The notes under the pieces were generated by a model that did no database searches, had not been told where the DNA came from, and saw nothing but the letters and a program-made list of their open reading frames with translations. Shown here in pieces: positions 15,708 to 24,812 of a DNA stretch of 64,000 nucleotides. Source of the DNA: Leifsonia sp. ALI-44-B (lineage in GTDB: Bacteria; Actinomycetota; Actinomycetes; Actinomycetales; Microbacteriaceae); NCBI RefSeq assembly GCF_001984125.1, contig NZ_MTQL01000006.1, positions 62,001 to 126,000 of the forward strand. The letters are read 5' to 3'. Numbering within the stretch: the stretch's first letter is position 1; every line of letters starts with the position of its first letter. Both the position numbers and the translations under genes were made by a program.

Positions 15708-18314
15708 TTATCCGGCGTGAGGCGCAGGCGCAGGTGTCGGCGCAGACGCAGAGGCAGGCGCAGAGGCAGGCGTGATTGTCCGCGACGGCGACGGAGACGG
15801 CGCGAGATCGGGCTCGGTGTCGATACGGACGTCGGCGTGCAGCGCGCGCGTGTGGTCGACGACGCGTCGTTCGCCCGTGAGGCGCACGGGGACTGTGAGC
15901 GGGATATCGCCGCTCGAGCGTCCGAGACCGATCACGAGGTCGCCCGGGTCGACGATGCGCCGACCGTCGCGCGCCGTGAACGATGTGAGGTCGGCGGGCA
16001 GGTCGATGTGGATGCGGGCGGTGGCTCCGGCATCCAACTCGACGCGCGCGAACGCGATGAGGCGCTGCACGGGCCGCACCACATCGGCGACCGGGTCGTG
16101 GAGATATACCTGGACGACATCGGCACCCGATTGCTCAGAGGCGTTCCGCACCTCGACGCTCAGCCTGATCGTGCCGTCGGTCGGGACGAATGTCTTCGCG
16201 ACCTCAACGTTCGACCACTCGAACGCGCCGTAGGACAGGCCATGCCCGAACGGGTACGCCGCCGTGGGGTCGATGTTCGACACCTCGGTCGGCCCGGCGA
16301 GCGTCGCCGCCAGATAGGTGGATGGCTGAGCCCCCGGGCTGCGCGGAACGCTCACCGGCAGCCGCCCCGACGGGTTGACCCTCCCGCTCAACACCCCGGC
16401 CAGCGCGCCCGTTCCCTCTTCACCCGGGAAGAACGTCTGCACGATCGCGGCCGCCTCGTCGACCGCAGCCCCGAGCGCATACGGGCGACCCGCGAGCAAC
16501 GTCACGACGACGGGCGTGCCCGAGGCGAGTGCGAGGTCCACGAGGTCCTGCTGCGCGCCCGGCAGTCGCAACGACTCGGCGTCGCACCCCTCGCCGCTCG
16601 TGCCCCGGCCGAAGAGACCGGCGCGGTCACCGAGCGCGAGGAGGACGACATCCGCCGATCGGGCCGCCTCGGCCGCGCGTTCGAACTCCGAGCGGTCGAC
16701 ATCGTCGACGCCCGTGCCGCGCACCACGACGAGCTCGGCGTCGGGGAACTCGGCTCCGAGGGCGTCGACGAGCGTCGGCAACACGATTCCGACGGGCAGC
16801 TCAGGATGCTGCACACCCACGTGCGCGGGAAAGCTGTAGCAGCCGAGAACCGCGAGGGGCTCGTTGGCATTGGGCCCGAGAACGGCGATGCGCCGTGGCG
16901 ACACCAGAGGAAGGATGCCGTCGTTCTTCAGCAGGATGATCGCCTGCTCGGCGATCTCGCGCGCCAGGGCGCGGTTCGCGGGGGGATCGAGATCGACGGT
17001 TCCCGCTTCTCGCGTTCCGGTCTCGGGAAGCGCATCTGCGGTCGGTGTCCCGGCGCTAGCCGTGACCACACTGGCCTCGCCGACGCCGACGCCGACGCCT
17101 GCGCCGTCCCGGGGCGAATCGTCGCTCGTCCGCAGCGCGCTGGGCACAGCCGACCAGTCCGCATCGAGCAAACCCAGCTCGACCTTCTGCCGCAGAACCC
17201 GCTCGAGCGCCCGATCCACGAGCGCCTCGTCCACGACGCCGCTCCGCACGGCCTCGACGAGCGGCGCCCCGAAGGCCTTGACGGTCGGCAGCTCGACGTC
17301 GACACCGGCCGCCAGGGCCGCGCCCGCGGCATCCGCCCACGTCTCGGCGACACCGTGCAGCAGCCGCAGGAACGCGATGCCGAAGTAGTCGGCGACGACG
17401 GTTCCGTCGAACCCCCAGGTGTCGCGCAGCAGCCCCGTGAGCAGCGACGCGTCGGCCGCCGAAGGCACACCGTCGATATCGGTGTAGGCGTGCATGACCG
17501 ACCGCACACCGGCCTCGCGCACGGCCATCTCGAACGGCGGCAGCAGCACATCGGCCAGCTCGCGCGACCCCACCGACACCGGTGCCAGGTTGCGCCCGGC
17601 CTTGGACGCCGAGTACCCCACGAAGTGCTTCAGCGTGGCGACGATACCGGCTCGCTCGAGGCCGCGCACATAGGCCGAGGCGACGGTGCCCACGAGATAC
17701 GGGTCCTCGCCGATGGTCTCTTCGACCCGGCCCCAGCGCGCATCGCGCACCACGTCGAGCACGGGCGCGAGGCCCTGGTGCACACCGACCGAGCGCAGGT
17801 CGCGGCCGATGTGGCCCGCCATGCGCTCGATGAGCTGCGGGTCGAACGTCGCGCCCCACGACAGCGGCACCGGATACGCCGTGGCCCCCCACGCCGCGAA
17901 ACCGGCCAGGCACTCCTCGTGGGCGACGGCCGGGATGCCGAAGCGGTTCGAGCGCACGATGCGCTCCTGCGTGCGCTGCAACGAACGCGCACCCACGGCG
18001 GCGTCGACGGGCGCGCTGCCAAAGGGCCGGGTCAGCTGCCCGAGGCCATGGGGGAGTAGTGCGTCGAGGTCGATGTGGTCGTCCATATCGTGCTGGTGCG
18101 GGGCCACCTCGCCGCCGTCGTTCGAGGCGCCCACCCACACACCATAGAGCTGAGCGATCTTCTCCTCGAGCGTCATCTCGGCGATCAGGGCAGAGACGCG
18201 GCGGGATGCGGGCTGCGACGGGTCGTTCCAGAGCGGCAGGCTCGAATCATCCGTCGTCTCGGCGTGGCTGTCGGCGGGCCGCTGAGTGGCCCGGCTGTCA
18301 TCGTGAACGGTCAT
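15708..18314 (-). CDS. GH3 beta-glycosidase (probable beta-xylosidase/beta-glucosidase)
   Basis: An 868-residue family 3 glycoside hydrolase. The N-terminal domain has MTLEEKIAQL, KHFVGYSASKAGRNLAP (substrate-binding Lys-His) and the nucleophile Asp in FDGTVVADYFGI; the second alpha/beta domain starts near residue 450 (ILLKNDGILPL) and a fibronectin III-like domain ends the protein. No signal peptide, so it acts on imported oligosaccharides. Start: ATG at 18314 with GGAGG nine bases upstream, two bases after the permease stop; the open frame continues upstream only as a shadow of that gene. Odd: an insert with GVGVGVG and Thr/Ala/Glu (about residues 395-440) and a repetitive Pro/Ala/Ser tail encoded by 12-bp repeats (15720-15775). 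Confidence 0.9.
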   Translation of the reverse strand: MTVHDDSRATQRPADSHAETTDDSSLPLWNDPSQPASRRVSALIAEMTLEEKIAQLYGVWVGASNDGGEVAPHQHDMDDHIDLDALLPHGLGQLTRPFGSAPVDAAVGARSLQRTQERIVRSNRFGIPAVAHEECLAGFAAWGATAYPVPLSWGATFDPQLIERMAGHIGRDLRSVGVHQGLAPVLDVVRDARWGRVEETIGEDPYLVGTVASAYVRGLERAGIVATLKHFVGYSASKAGRNLAPVSVGSRELADVLLPPFEMAVREAGVRSVMHAYTDIDGVPSAADASLLTGLLRDTWGFDGTVVADYFGIAFLRLLHGVAETWADAAGAALAAGVDVELPTVKAFGAPLVEAVRSGVVDEALVDRALERVLRQKVELGLLDADWSAVPSALRTSDDSPRDGAGVGVGVGEASVVTASAGTPTADALPETGTREAGTVDLDPPANRALAREIAEQAIILLKNDGILPLVSPRRIAVLGPNANEPLAVLGCYSFPAHVGVQHPELPVGIVLPTLVDALGAEFPDAELVVVRGTGVDDVDRSEFERAAEAARSADVVLLALGDRAGLFGRGTSGEGCDAESLRLPGAQQDLVDLALASGTPVVVTLLAGRPYALGAAVDEAAAIVQTFFPGEEGTGALAGVLSGRVNPSGRLPVSVPRSPGAQPSTYLAATLAGPTEVSNIDPTAAYPFGHGLSYGAFEWSNVEVAKTFVPTDGTIRLSVEVRNASEQSGADVVQVYLHDPVADVVRPVQRLIAFARVELDAGATARIHIDLPADLTSFTARDGRRIVDPGDLVIGLGRSSGDIPLTVPVRLTGERRVVDHTRALHADVRIDTEPDLAPSPSPSRTITPASAPASASAPTPAPAPHAG

Positions 18315-18316
18315 GG

Positions 18317-19135
18317 TTATTTTCCTCCCATGCCCATGAGGCCCTGCACGAGGGCCCGGCGGGCGAAGAGATAGACGAGCAGCACGGGAATCATCGACAA
18401 CATGACGGCGGCGAGCAGCCCCGGAACGTTGACGCCGTACTGCGACTGGAAGTTGAACAGGCCGAGCGTCACCACGCGGGTGCTGTCGGACTGGGTGAGG
18501 ATGAGGGGGAACAGGAAGCCGTTCCACGCCTGCAGCGCCGCGAACACGACGATGGTCGAGATGCCCGACTTCGACAGCGGCAGCACGAGCCGGAAGAACG
18601 TGCGGACGGGGGTGGCGCCATCCATCGCCATGGCCTCATAGAGCTCGGGCGAGATATCGCGCATGGTGCCCGACAGGATGAGCGTCGACACGGGCAGCGC
18701 GAAGGCGGCGGTGGGCAGGATGATGCCCAACAGGTTGTCGTAGAGCCCGACCACGTTGATCAGGTAGAAGATCGGCACGATCACGGCCGACGACGGCACC
18801 GCGAGCCCCAGCAGGAACAGCCGGAAGACCCCCGTCGCGAACCGCCCGCGGCTGCGCACGATGGCGTAGCTGAGCGGCGCGACCAGCACCACGACGATGA
18901 GGACGACGGCCACCGTGACGATGACGGTGTTGACGAAGTACAGCCCGAAACCGGATGAGATGGCGTTGGCGTAGTTCTCGAACGTGAACGTGGTCGGCAC
19001 CGCGAGCGGCCCGTCGGCGCCATACCCCTGCCGCGTCTGGAACGACGCCGACACGAGCACGTAGAGGGGCAGGATGACGACGAGCAACCAGACGATCGAC
19101 CCGAACCCGGCCAGATAATTGGGACGAGGTTTCAT
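18317..19135 (-). CDS. Sugar ABC transporter permease, MalG type (CUT1)
   Basis: A 272-residue inner-membrane permease with six hydrophobic segments. The cytoplasmic EAA loop is present as YEAMAMDGATPVRTFFRLVLPLS around residues 187-209, where the transporter ATPase docks. The protein pairs with the upstream MalF-type permease and lipoprotein to import a sugar, by context xylobiose or other xylo-oligosaccharides. The start overlaps the previous stop by one base, and the stop is two bases before GH3, so translation is tightly coupled. No ATPase gene is in the operon, as expected if a shared MsiK-type ATPase is used. Confidence 0.92.
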   Translation of the reverse strand: MKPRPNYLAGFGSIVWLLVVILPLYVLVSASFQTRQGYGADGPLAVPTTFTFENYANAISSGFGLYFVNTVIVTVAVVLIVVVLVAPLSYAIVRSRGRFATGVFRLFLLGLAVPSSAVIVPIFYLINVVGLYDNLLGIILPTAAFALPVSTLILSGTMRDISPELYEAMAMDGATPVRTFFRLVLPLSKSGISTIVVFAALQAWNGFLFPLILTQSDSTRVVTLGLFNFQSQYGVNVPGLLAAVMLSMIPVLLVYLFARRALVQGLMGMGGK

Positions 19136-20052
19136 CAGATTCCTTCTTGCTCGCTCTGCATCTTGTCGTAGCCAGAGAGCCGCACGACGAGAAGCGAGAT
19201 GGCGGTCGCGACGACCACGAGCACCACGGCGATGGCGCTACCGGTGCCGAAGTTGAAGCTGCGGAACGCCTGCTGGTACATGTAGAACGCCGTGATGGTC
19301 GTATCGGTGCCCGGCCCGCCGTTGGTCAGGATGAGCACGGTGTCGAACGTGGTCAGGCCGCCGACGACCATGAGGATCATCGAGGTGATGACGCTGTTCT
19401 TCAGCTGCGGCAACGTGATGCTGAAGAACTGACGCACCGTCGACGCGCCATCGATCTGCGCCGCTTGGTAGAGCACCTGCGGAATGGCCCGTGCGGCGCC
19501 CTGGTAGATGAGCGTGTGAAAAGGCGTGAACTGCCACATGCCCACGAACGTGAGCACGGCTATGGCGCCGGCCTGGTTGCCGAGCAGGTTGCCGTCGCCG
19601 AACAGCCACGGCAGCTGGCCCGGGATGCCGAAGTTCGGGTCGAGCAGCGCCCGCCACAGCACCGAGATGGCCGCGGCCGAGAGCAGCAGCGGCACGAAGT
19701 AGATCGCCGAGAGCACGGCGCGGTTCTTCTGGTGGCCAGCGGCCCACACGCCGAGCAGGATGCTGAGCGGGGTCTGCGTGACGACACCGAGGACGACGAG
19801 CAGCACGCTCAACCAGAGGCTTTTCATCATGACCGGATCGGAGGCGAGGTCGGTCCAGTTCTCGAGCCCGACGAACCGCGGGCTGCCGATGCCCGACCAC
19901 TGTGTGAACGACAGCACGACGACCATGACGAGGGGAACGAGGGCGAAGAGCCCGAAGAACAGGGTGGCAGGCAGAGCCCACACGGCACCGGGGCGGCCGA
20001 CAGAGGGGCCGCCCCGGTTCGTGGAGCGCCTGCGGGGAGCAAGCGTTGTCAC
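19135..20052 (-). CDS. Sugar ABC transporter permease, MalF type (CUT1)
   Basis: A 305-residue permease with six membrane segments after a short basic N-terminus. FVGLENWTDLASDPVMMKSLWLSVL is the usual MalF-like periplasmic region, and the EAA loop appears as YQAAQIDGASTVRQFFSITLPQLK at about residues 214-237. It lies eight bases downstream of the solute-binding protein and overlaps the MalG-type permease by one base. By context it forms the xylo-oligosaccharide importer; specificity lies in the binding protein and is not proven. Confidence 0.92.
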   Translation of the reverse strand: MTTLAPRRRSTNRGGPSVGRPGAVWALPATLFFGLFALVPLVMVVVLSFTQWSGIGSPRFVGLENWTDLASDPVMMKSLWLSVLLVVLGVVTQTPLSILLGVWAAGHQKNRAVLSAIYFVPLLLSAAAISVLWRALLDPNFGIPGQLPWLFGDGNLLGNQAGAIAVLTFVGMWQFTPFHTLIYQGAARAIPQVLYQAAQIDGASTVRQFFSITLPQLKNSVITSMILMVVGGLTTFDTVLILTNGGPGTDTTITAFYMYQQAFRSFNFGTGSAIAVVLVVVATAISLLVVRLSGYDKMQSEQEGI

Positions 20053-20060
20053 GGTGGTCC

Positions 20061-21365
20061 TTACTTCAGAGCCTGCATGGCCTGGATGAAGCCGGCCTCA
20101 TCGATCTGTCCGCTGAAGAACTGCGCGACGGCCTGGTGGATGGGCGTGATCGCCGACGGCGGGTAGGCCTGGTCCCACGAGAGCTGGAAGGAGGGTGCGG
20201 CTTCGACGAGACCGAACTGGTAGGCGGCGTAGTCGGGGCTCGCGGCATCCTGGAAGAATTCGGGCGTGTTGGTCGTGGTCGGCAGGTTGCCGATGCCGAG
20301 CTGCGCCTCGACGAACTCGTCGGAGTACATGAGCTTCAGGAAGTCGCGCGCCGTGTCGGGGTAGCGCGTGGCCTTCAGCACCGAGTAGAAGTTGTTCGTG
20401 TTGCCGACGAGGTTCTTGGCGTCGCCCTTGCCGCCCTCGATGGCGGGGAACTCGGTGTAACCCAGGTTGGTCTCGGCGAACGTCGGGTCGACGTCCTGTT
20501 GCGTGGCGTACTCCCACGAGCCCATGAGCTCGAAGGCGGCCTTGCCCGTGCGCAGGAGCGTGGGCGAACCGCCGTCGGTGAACTTCACCGAGTCGTAGTT
20601 GGTGCCGAATGCGCCCGCGTCGATGAGGTCCTTCAGCATGCCGAGCGACTTCTTGCTGGCGGCCGACTCCCAGACCTTGGTGTCGCCCGCGAGGGCCTTC
20701 TCGAACAGCTCGGGTCCGGCCACGCGGTCGTAGACGTACTCGAACCACATGAGCGTGGTCCACTGGTCGGCGCCGCCGAGCGCGATGGGCGTGATGCCCG
20801 CGGCCTTGAGCTTCTCGACGGCCTCGAGCAGTTCATCCCACGTGGCGGGGGCCGTGATGCCGTTGTCGGCGAGCACCTGCTTGTTGTTGAACAGCATGAC
20901 GGGCTGCGTGCCGCGCATCGGGATGCCGTAGGCCTTGCCGTCGATGACCGCGGTGTTGAAGACCGAGGGCAGGAAGTTGTCCTTCAGGCCCGGGTCTTCC
21001 TCGATGAAGTCGTCGAGGGGGAGGAGGAGGTCGCTCTCGACGAAGTCGGAGATGCTGCCGCCGCCCCAGTTGAAGAAGATGTCCGGCGCGTTGGACGTGC
21101 CGATGATGGTCTGCAGCTTCTGCTGGTAGTCGGCTCCGGGGATCGTGTCGAGCACGATTTTGACGTCGCTGGTCTTGTTGAACGTGTCGACGAGCTGCTG
21201 CTCGACGGTGTTGCCGGAGTCGCCATAGACGGCGACATGGATCTCATTCTCGGGTCGGTCGGATCCGCCGGAGCCGCCGGACGCGCAACCGCTCATCGTC
21301 AGACCGACGGCGAGGGCGACACCCCCTGCAAGAAAGCGGGTGACGCGGGATGTGCTCTTGTTCAT
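20061..21365 (-). CDS. Sugar-binding lipoprotein of the xylo-oligosaccharide ABC importer
   Basis: A 434-residue extracellular solute-binding protein of cluster 1. A lipoprotein signal peptide ends with LTMSGC, so Cys27 is lipidated and the protein is held at the outer face of the membrane. The rest follows the family: HVAVYGDSGNTVEQQLVDTFNKTS, PDIFFNWGGGSISDFV, AYGIPMRGTQPVMLFNNKQVL. It is first in the minus-strand operon with two permeases and GH3/GH43/esterase genes, which suggests xylobiose or a related oligosaccharide. GAGGAG lies nine bases before ATG. Its promoter and operators are immediately upstream. Confidence 0.92.
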   Translation of the reverse strand: MNKSTSRVTRFLAGGVALAVGLTMSGCASGGSGGSDRPENEIHVAVYGDSGNTVEQQLVDTFNKTSDVKIVLDTIPGADYQQKLQTIIGTSNAPDIFFNWGGGSISDFVESDLLLPLDDFIEEDPGLKDNFLPSVFNTAVIDGKAYGIPMRGTQPVMLFNNKQVLADNGITAPATWDELLEAVEKLKAAGITPIALGGADQWTTLMWFEYVYDRVAGPELFEKALAGDTKVWESAASKKSLGMLKDLIDAGAFGTNYDSVKFTDGGSPTLLRTGKAAFELMGSWEYATQQDVDPTFAETNLGYTEFPAIEGGKGDAKNLVGNTNNFYSVLKATRYPDTARDFLKLMYSDEFVEAQLGIGNLPTTTNTPEFFQDAASPDYAAYQFGLVEAAPSFQLSWDQAYPPSAITPIHQAVAQFFSGQIDEAGFIQAMQALK

Positions 21366-21378
21366 CTTTGAACGCTCC

Positions 21379-21405
21379 TCGAAAGTTTCGATTTCATTAT
21401 CGAAA
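21379..21405. promoter_or_regulatory. Overlapping CGAAA/TTTCG inverted repeats, candidate operator of the xylan operon
   Basis: Two inverted repeats share an arm: TCGAAAGTTTCGA (21379-21391, central G) and TTTCGATTTCATTATCGAAA (21386-21405, 7-bp arms, 6-bp spacer). They lie downstream of the predicted start of transcription of the binding-protein operon, a typical repressor position. The divergent LacI-family gene at 21530 is the likely regulator. Xylobiose-operon regulators of streptomycetes are known to use CGAA...TTCG-type sites, which fits, though I cannot check the match. Confidence 0.65.
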
Positions 21406-21422
21406 GTGGTTAGGATGTCCTG

Positions 21423-21451
21423 AGCATACGGGTTCGGCTATTTGGGGTCAA
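21423..21451 (-). promoter_or_regulatory. Promoter of the xylan-utilisation operon
   Basis: Read on the minus strand: TTGACC (-35, 21446-21451), a 17-bp spacer, TATGCT (-10, 21423-21428). Transcription would begin about 8 bases further, just before the CGAAA operators, and run into the solute-binding protein gene. Confidence 0.7.
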
Positions 21452-21529
21452 CACCAACAAATCACGGATGCATCACGAAGCCCGACAACCCTCCACGGCC
21501 CGAGCCGGAACGGCGGATACGATCCCACC

Positions 21530-22567
21530 ATGACCATCGACAGCACCGAACCCCGCGTCACCCTGGCCGAACTCGCGGTCGAAGCGGGCGTTTCGCTCTC
21601 CACCATCTCGAAGGTGCTGAACGGCCGGTCGGATGTCGCGGCCCGCACGCGCACGCGCGTCGAGCAGATCCTCGAATCGAACGGGTATCGACGCCGCGGG
21701 GGAGACAACCGCGACGCCACGCTGCTCGAGGTGGTCTTTCATGAGCTCGAGAGCGCCTGGTCGATGGAGATCATCAAGGGCGTCGAACGCGTCGCCCGCG
21801 AGAACGGCATGAGTGTGGTCGTCACCGAATCGGGCAGCCGCCACGCGCCCGGTCCTGAGTGGATCTCGGGAGTTCTGCGCCGCCGCCCGGCCGGGGTCGT
21901 GCTCGTGTTCTCCGATCTGGCCGAGGAGCACCGCGAACAGCTGCGGTCGCGAGCCATCCCGTTTGCCATCATCGATCCGGCCGGCGACCCGTCGCCCGGT
22001 GTGCCGTCGGTCGGCAGCGCCAATTGGTCGGGCGGGGTCATGGCCACGCGGCACCTGATCGAGCTCGGCCACACGCGCATCGCCGCCATCACGGGCCCCG
22101 AGGACATGATGTGCTCGCTCGCCCGCCTCGACGGGTTCCGATCGGCCCTCAGTCAGGCGGGCCTGCCGGTCGACGAATCGCTCGTGCGTTTCGGCGACTT
22201 CCACGTGGATGGCGGTCGCGAACGCGCCCTCGAGATCCTCGACGTGCCGGCCGATCGGCGCCCGACGGCGATCTTCGCGGGAAGTGACCTGCAGGCGCTC
22301 GGCGTGTTCGATGCGGCGCGGATGCTCGGGCTCAAGGTTCCCGATGACCTCTCGGTTGTCGGTTACGACGACGTGCCCGTCGCGCGCTGGGCGAGCCCCC
22401 GCCTGACGACCGTGCACCAACCGTTGCAGCGCATGGCCGAGGAGACCGCGCGCCTCGTGCTGCGGCTGCGCGATGTCGCCGCGGCCGAGGCGGCGGGGGA
22501 TACGCGCATCGATCTCGCGACGCATCTCGTCGTGCGCGACTCGACCGCGCCGCTGTCGGGGCGCTGA
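21530..22567 (+). CDS. LacI-family regulator, probable xylan-operon repressor
   Basis: A 345-residue LacI/GalR protein. The N-terminal helix-turn-helix is VTLAELAVEAGVSLSTISKVLNGR (residues 10-33) followed by the hinge SNGYRRRGG; the effector-binding core has FSDLAEEHR, GPEDMMCSLARLDGFRSAL and VGYDDVPVARWASPRLTTVHQP near the C-terminus, all family landmarks. It is divergent from the sugar-binding lipoprotein gene and shares the 164-bp region containing the CGAAA operators, so control of that operon is the natural inference. The frame is open upstream, but ATG at 21530 gives the correct HTH spacing. The following 176-bp gap carries the next operon's promoter. Confidence 0.9.
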   Translation: MTIDSTEPRVTLAELAVEAGVSLSTISKVLNGRSDVAARTRTRVEQILESNGYRRRGGDNRDATLLEVVFHELESAWSMEIIKGVERVARENGMSVVVTESGSRHAPGPEWISGVLRRRPAGVVLVFSDLAEEHREQLRSRAIPFAIIDPAGDPSPGVPSVGSANWSGGVMATRHLIELGHTRIAAITGPEDMMCSLARLDGFRSALSQAGLPVDESLVRFGDFHVDGGRERALEILDVPADRRPTAIFAGSDLQALGVFDAARMLGLKVPDDLSVVGYDDVPVARWASPRLTTVHQPLQRMAEETARLVLRLRDVAAAEAAGDTRIDLATHLVVRDSTAPLSGR

Positions 22568-22648
22568 GTAAGCGCGCATTCTCGGCTCGTTGCGCGCGCC
22601 AATCCTGCGGGTGAATCGGCCTGTTTTCCGAGCGCCTGACGGAAACGC

Positions 22649-22677
22649 TTGCGCTCCCCGGCATCCGCTCGTATAGT
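22649..22677 (+). promoter_or_regulatory. Promoter of the ten-gene glycoside operon
   Basis: TTGCGC (22649-22654), a 17-bp spacer and TATAGT (22672-22677) form a good housekeeping-sigma promoter. The predicted start of transcription falls at about 22684, inside the operator described next. This is the only convincing promoter before the gene chain that runs to about 35.35 kb. Confidence 0.75.
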
Positions 22678-22680
22678 CGC

Positions 22681-22707
22681 TGTAAACGTTCTCGTAAACG
22701 TTTACAC
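22681..22707. promoter_or_regulatory. LacI-type operator GTAAACGTTTAC with adjacent half-site
   Basis: GTAAACGTTTAC (22694-22705) is a perfect 12-bp palindrome with the central CG typical of LacI/GalR operators. A second half-site, TGTAAACGTT, occupies 22681-22690. Both overlap the transcription start predicted from the neighbouring promoter, the right place for repression. The LacI-family gene beginning at 22744 is the probable binder, giving autoregulation. Confidence 0.8.
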
Positions 22708-22743
22708 GCTCTGCGAAACCCTCCAATGACGTAAAGGGATGCC

Positions 22744-23862
22744 ATGTCCGCGACGAAGAAGTCCACGCTCGTGCTCGTCGCCGAGCGCGCGGGCGTGTCG
22801 ATCGCCTCGGTCAGCCGTGTCATGAACGGGCTGCCCGCCTCCGACGCCATCGTCGAGCGTGTGCAGCGGGCCGCCGACGAGCTCGGTTACGTGCCCGACG
22901 CCACCGCGCGATCCCTCAAGGCCGGCAAGACGCAGCAGATCGCCCTCGCGGTCGCGGATGCCGGAAACCCCGTCTACGTCGCCATGATGCACGAGATCTC
23001 GCGCGTCGTCACGAAGGCCGGCTACCGCCTCATCCTGTCCTCGACGGGCAGCGAGCCGGGCGACCAGATCGACCTGCTCACGAACCTGAACCGCGGTTTC
23101 GCCGATGGCCTCGTCATGAGCCCCCTGAAGGTGACCGACGAGTTGGTCGCCCGCATCCAGGCCAGCCGCCTACCCATCGTCGTCATCGGTTCGCTGCCGG
23201 GCGACGTCGAGATCGACAACGTGCGTGCCGACTCGGTGCGGGGCGTCGGCCTGGCGGTCGAGCACCTCGTCGAACAGGGCCGCCAGCGCATCGCCTTCGT
23301 CAACGGCCCGGTCGACACCGTTCCGGGTGCCGCCCGACTCGGCGGCTACCTGCGCGCGCTCGACGAGCAGGGCCTGCCGCACAACGCCGACGGGCAGGTC
23401 AACGCGCGCGACTTCACCTACAAGGCGGGCCTCAAGGCCGTCACCAAACTGCTCGACCGCTCGACGCCCGACGCCATCGTGTGCGCCAACGACCTGCTCG
23501 CCATCGCGGCTATCAAGGTCATCACGGCGCGCGGCCTGCGCGTGCCCGAAGACATTGCGCTCGTCGGCATGGACGACACCGACCTGGCCGAGCTCGCCAA
23601 CCCCTCGATCACGAGCGTGAACCTCGGCTCGGTCAAGCGTGCAAAGACCGCCGCGAAGCTGCTGCTGCGCCGCCTGGCCGATCCCGACGCACCCGTGCGC
23701 CGCGAAGTGATCCAGCCCACGCTCACGATCAGGGAATCGACATCCTCGCCCGCGCGCCCGGCCGTCGACCCCGCCGCGAACCCCGCCCGCCAGGCCGCCG
23801 GAGAGATTGCGCCCGTGACCCCCGAAACCACCCGAAACCAGAAGAGGGAACCCTTGCTATGA
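22744..23862 (+). CDS. LacI-family regulator, first gene of the glycoside operon
   Basis: A 372-residue LacI/GalR regulator. Residues 7-30 (STLVLVAERAGVSIASVSRVMNGL) form the helix-turn-helix, followed by the hinge LGYVPDATARSLKAGKT; the core has the usual VANDLLA-like ICANDLLAIAAIKV and VGMDDTDLAELANPSITSVN. A Pro/Ala-rich C-terminal extension of about 35 residues follows the family end and has no known role. The gene is directly behind a promoter and a perfect LacI operator, so it probably represses itself and the downstream import and degradation genes until a ligand binds. Its stop overlaps the first permease start (ATGA). Confidence 0.9.
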   Translation: MSATKKSTLVLVAERAGVSIASVSRVMNGLPASDAIVERVQRAADELGYVPDATARSLKAGKTQQIALAVADAGNPVYVAMMHEISRVVTKAGYRLILSSTGSEPGDQIDLLTNLNRGFADGLVMSPLKVTDELVARIQASRLPIVVIGSLPGDVEIDNVRADSVRGVGLAVEHLVEQGRQRIAFVNGPVDTVPGAARLGGYLRALDEQGLPHNADGQVNARDFTYKAGLKAVTKLLDRSTPDAIVCANDLLAIAAIKVITARGLRVPEDIALVGMDDTDLAELANPSITSVNLGSVKRAKTAAKLLLRRLADPDAPVRREVIQPTLTIRESTSSPARPAVDPAANPARQAAGEIAPVTPETTRNQKREPLL

Positions 23863-24812
23863 CCTCAACGGTAAGCCCCGCCACTGTCGCCGAGGCTTCC
23901 GCTCCCCAGAAACGTCGCCGGTCCTCCGGCGGCTCTCCGGTGAACGGATCCCGCCGCGACGCCTGGCTGCTCGTGCTGCCGGCACTGATCCCGGTCGTGC
24001 TGTTCAGCGTGTACCCGCTCGTTCAGGGAATCCTGCTCGGTTTCACCGACGCAAAGGCCGGACTCGGACAGGTCGTGTCGTTCAACGGCGTCGACAACTA
24101 CACCCGGCTGGCCACCAACGAGCTGTTCTGGAACTCGTTCCGCATCGGCCTGATCTGGGCCTTCGGTGTGACGATCCTGCAGTTCTTCGCCTCCCTCGGG
24201 CTGGCGCTGCTTCTGAACCTCAACCTGAAGATGCGCTGGCTCGCCCGCACGCTCGCGCTCGTGCCGTGGGCCATGCCGCCTGTGATCATCGCCATCATGT
24301 GGCGCCTCATGCTGAACCCCACCTACGGCCCGATCAACGGCGGGATGCGCGCGCTCGGCCTCCCCGGTGACATCAACTGGCTCGGCGACTTCTCGACCGC
24401 CCTGCCCGCCGTCATCGTCGTGGGCGTCTGGGCCGGCATGCCGCAGACCACCATCACGCTGCTCGCCGGACTGCAGAACGTGCCGAGCGAGTTGCACGAG
24501 GCCGCCGCCATCGACGGCGCGAGCACGTGGCAACGCTTCTGGCACGTCACGCTGCCGGCGCTCCGACCCATCATCGTCGCCATCACCACGCTCGACCTGA
24601 TCTGGAACTTCAACTCCTTCGCCCTCGTCTATGTGCTGACGGCCGGCGGACCGGGCGGCCAGACGATGCTGCCCATGCTCTTCGCCTACAACGAGGCGTT
24701 CCGCTACGGCAACTTCGGCTACGCCGCCGCGATGGGCAACGTGATGGTCATCGTCATCGCCGCGTTCCTGTTCCTCTATCTCCGCAGCCAGGCAAGGAGC
24801 CGTCAGTCATGA
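23859..24812 (+). CDS. Sugar ABC transporter permease, MalF type
   Basis: A 317-residue CUT1 permease: basic N-terminus of 30 residues, then six membrane segments beginning AWLLVLPALIPVVLFSVYPLV. The EAA loop reads LHEAAAIDGASTWQRFWHVTLPAL at about residues 211-234. It is coupled by 4-base overlaps to the LacI gene before it and the MalG-type permease after it. With the binding protein downstream it forms the operon's importer; as in the xylan locus no ATPase gene is present. Confidence 0.92.
   Translation: MTSTVSPATVAEASAPQKRRRSSGGSPVNGSRRDAWLLVLPALIPVVLFSVYPLVQGILLGFTDAKAGLGQVVSFNGVDNYTRLATNELFWNSFRIGLIWAFGVTILQFFASLGLALLLNLNLKMRWLARTLALVPWAMPPVIIAIMWRLMLNPTYGPINGGMRALGLPGDINWLGDFSTALPAVIVVGVWAGMPQTTITLLAGLQNVPSELHEAAAIDGASTWQRFWHVTLPALRPIIVAITTLDLIWNFNSFALVYVLTAGGPGGQTMLPMLFAYNEAFRYGNFGYAAAMGNVMVIVIAAFLFLYLRSQARSRQS

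Noticed and set aside
15717-18059. A 780-codon open frame on the plus strand opposite GH3
   Set aside because: The GH3 reading on the minus strand has all catalytic motifs; the plus-strand frame is Arg/His-rich and motif-free.
18315-18527. Extended N-terminus of the GH3 protein
   Set aside because: The 71 extra codons lie inside the MalG-type permease in another frame, and a good ribosome binding site stands before ATG 18314.
20046-21371. A 441-codon plus-strand frame opposite the sugar-binding lipoprotein
   Set aside because: The minus-strand product has a lipobox and family motifs; the plus-strand frame has neither and no ribosome binding site.
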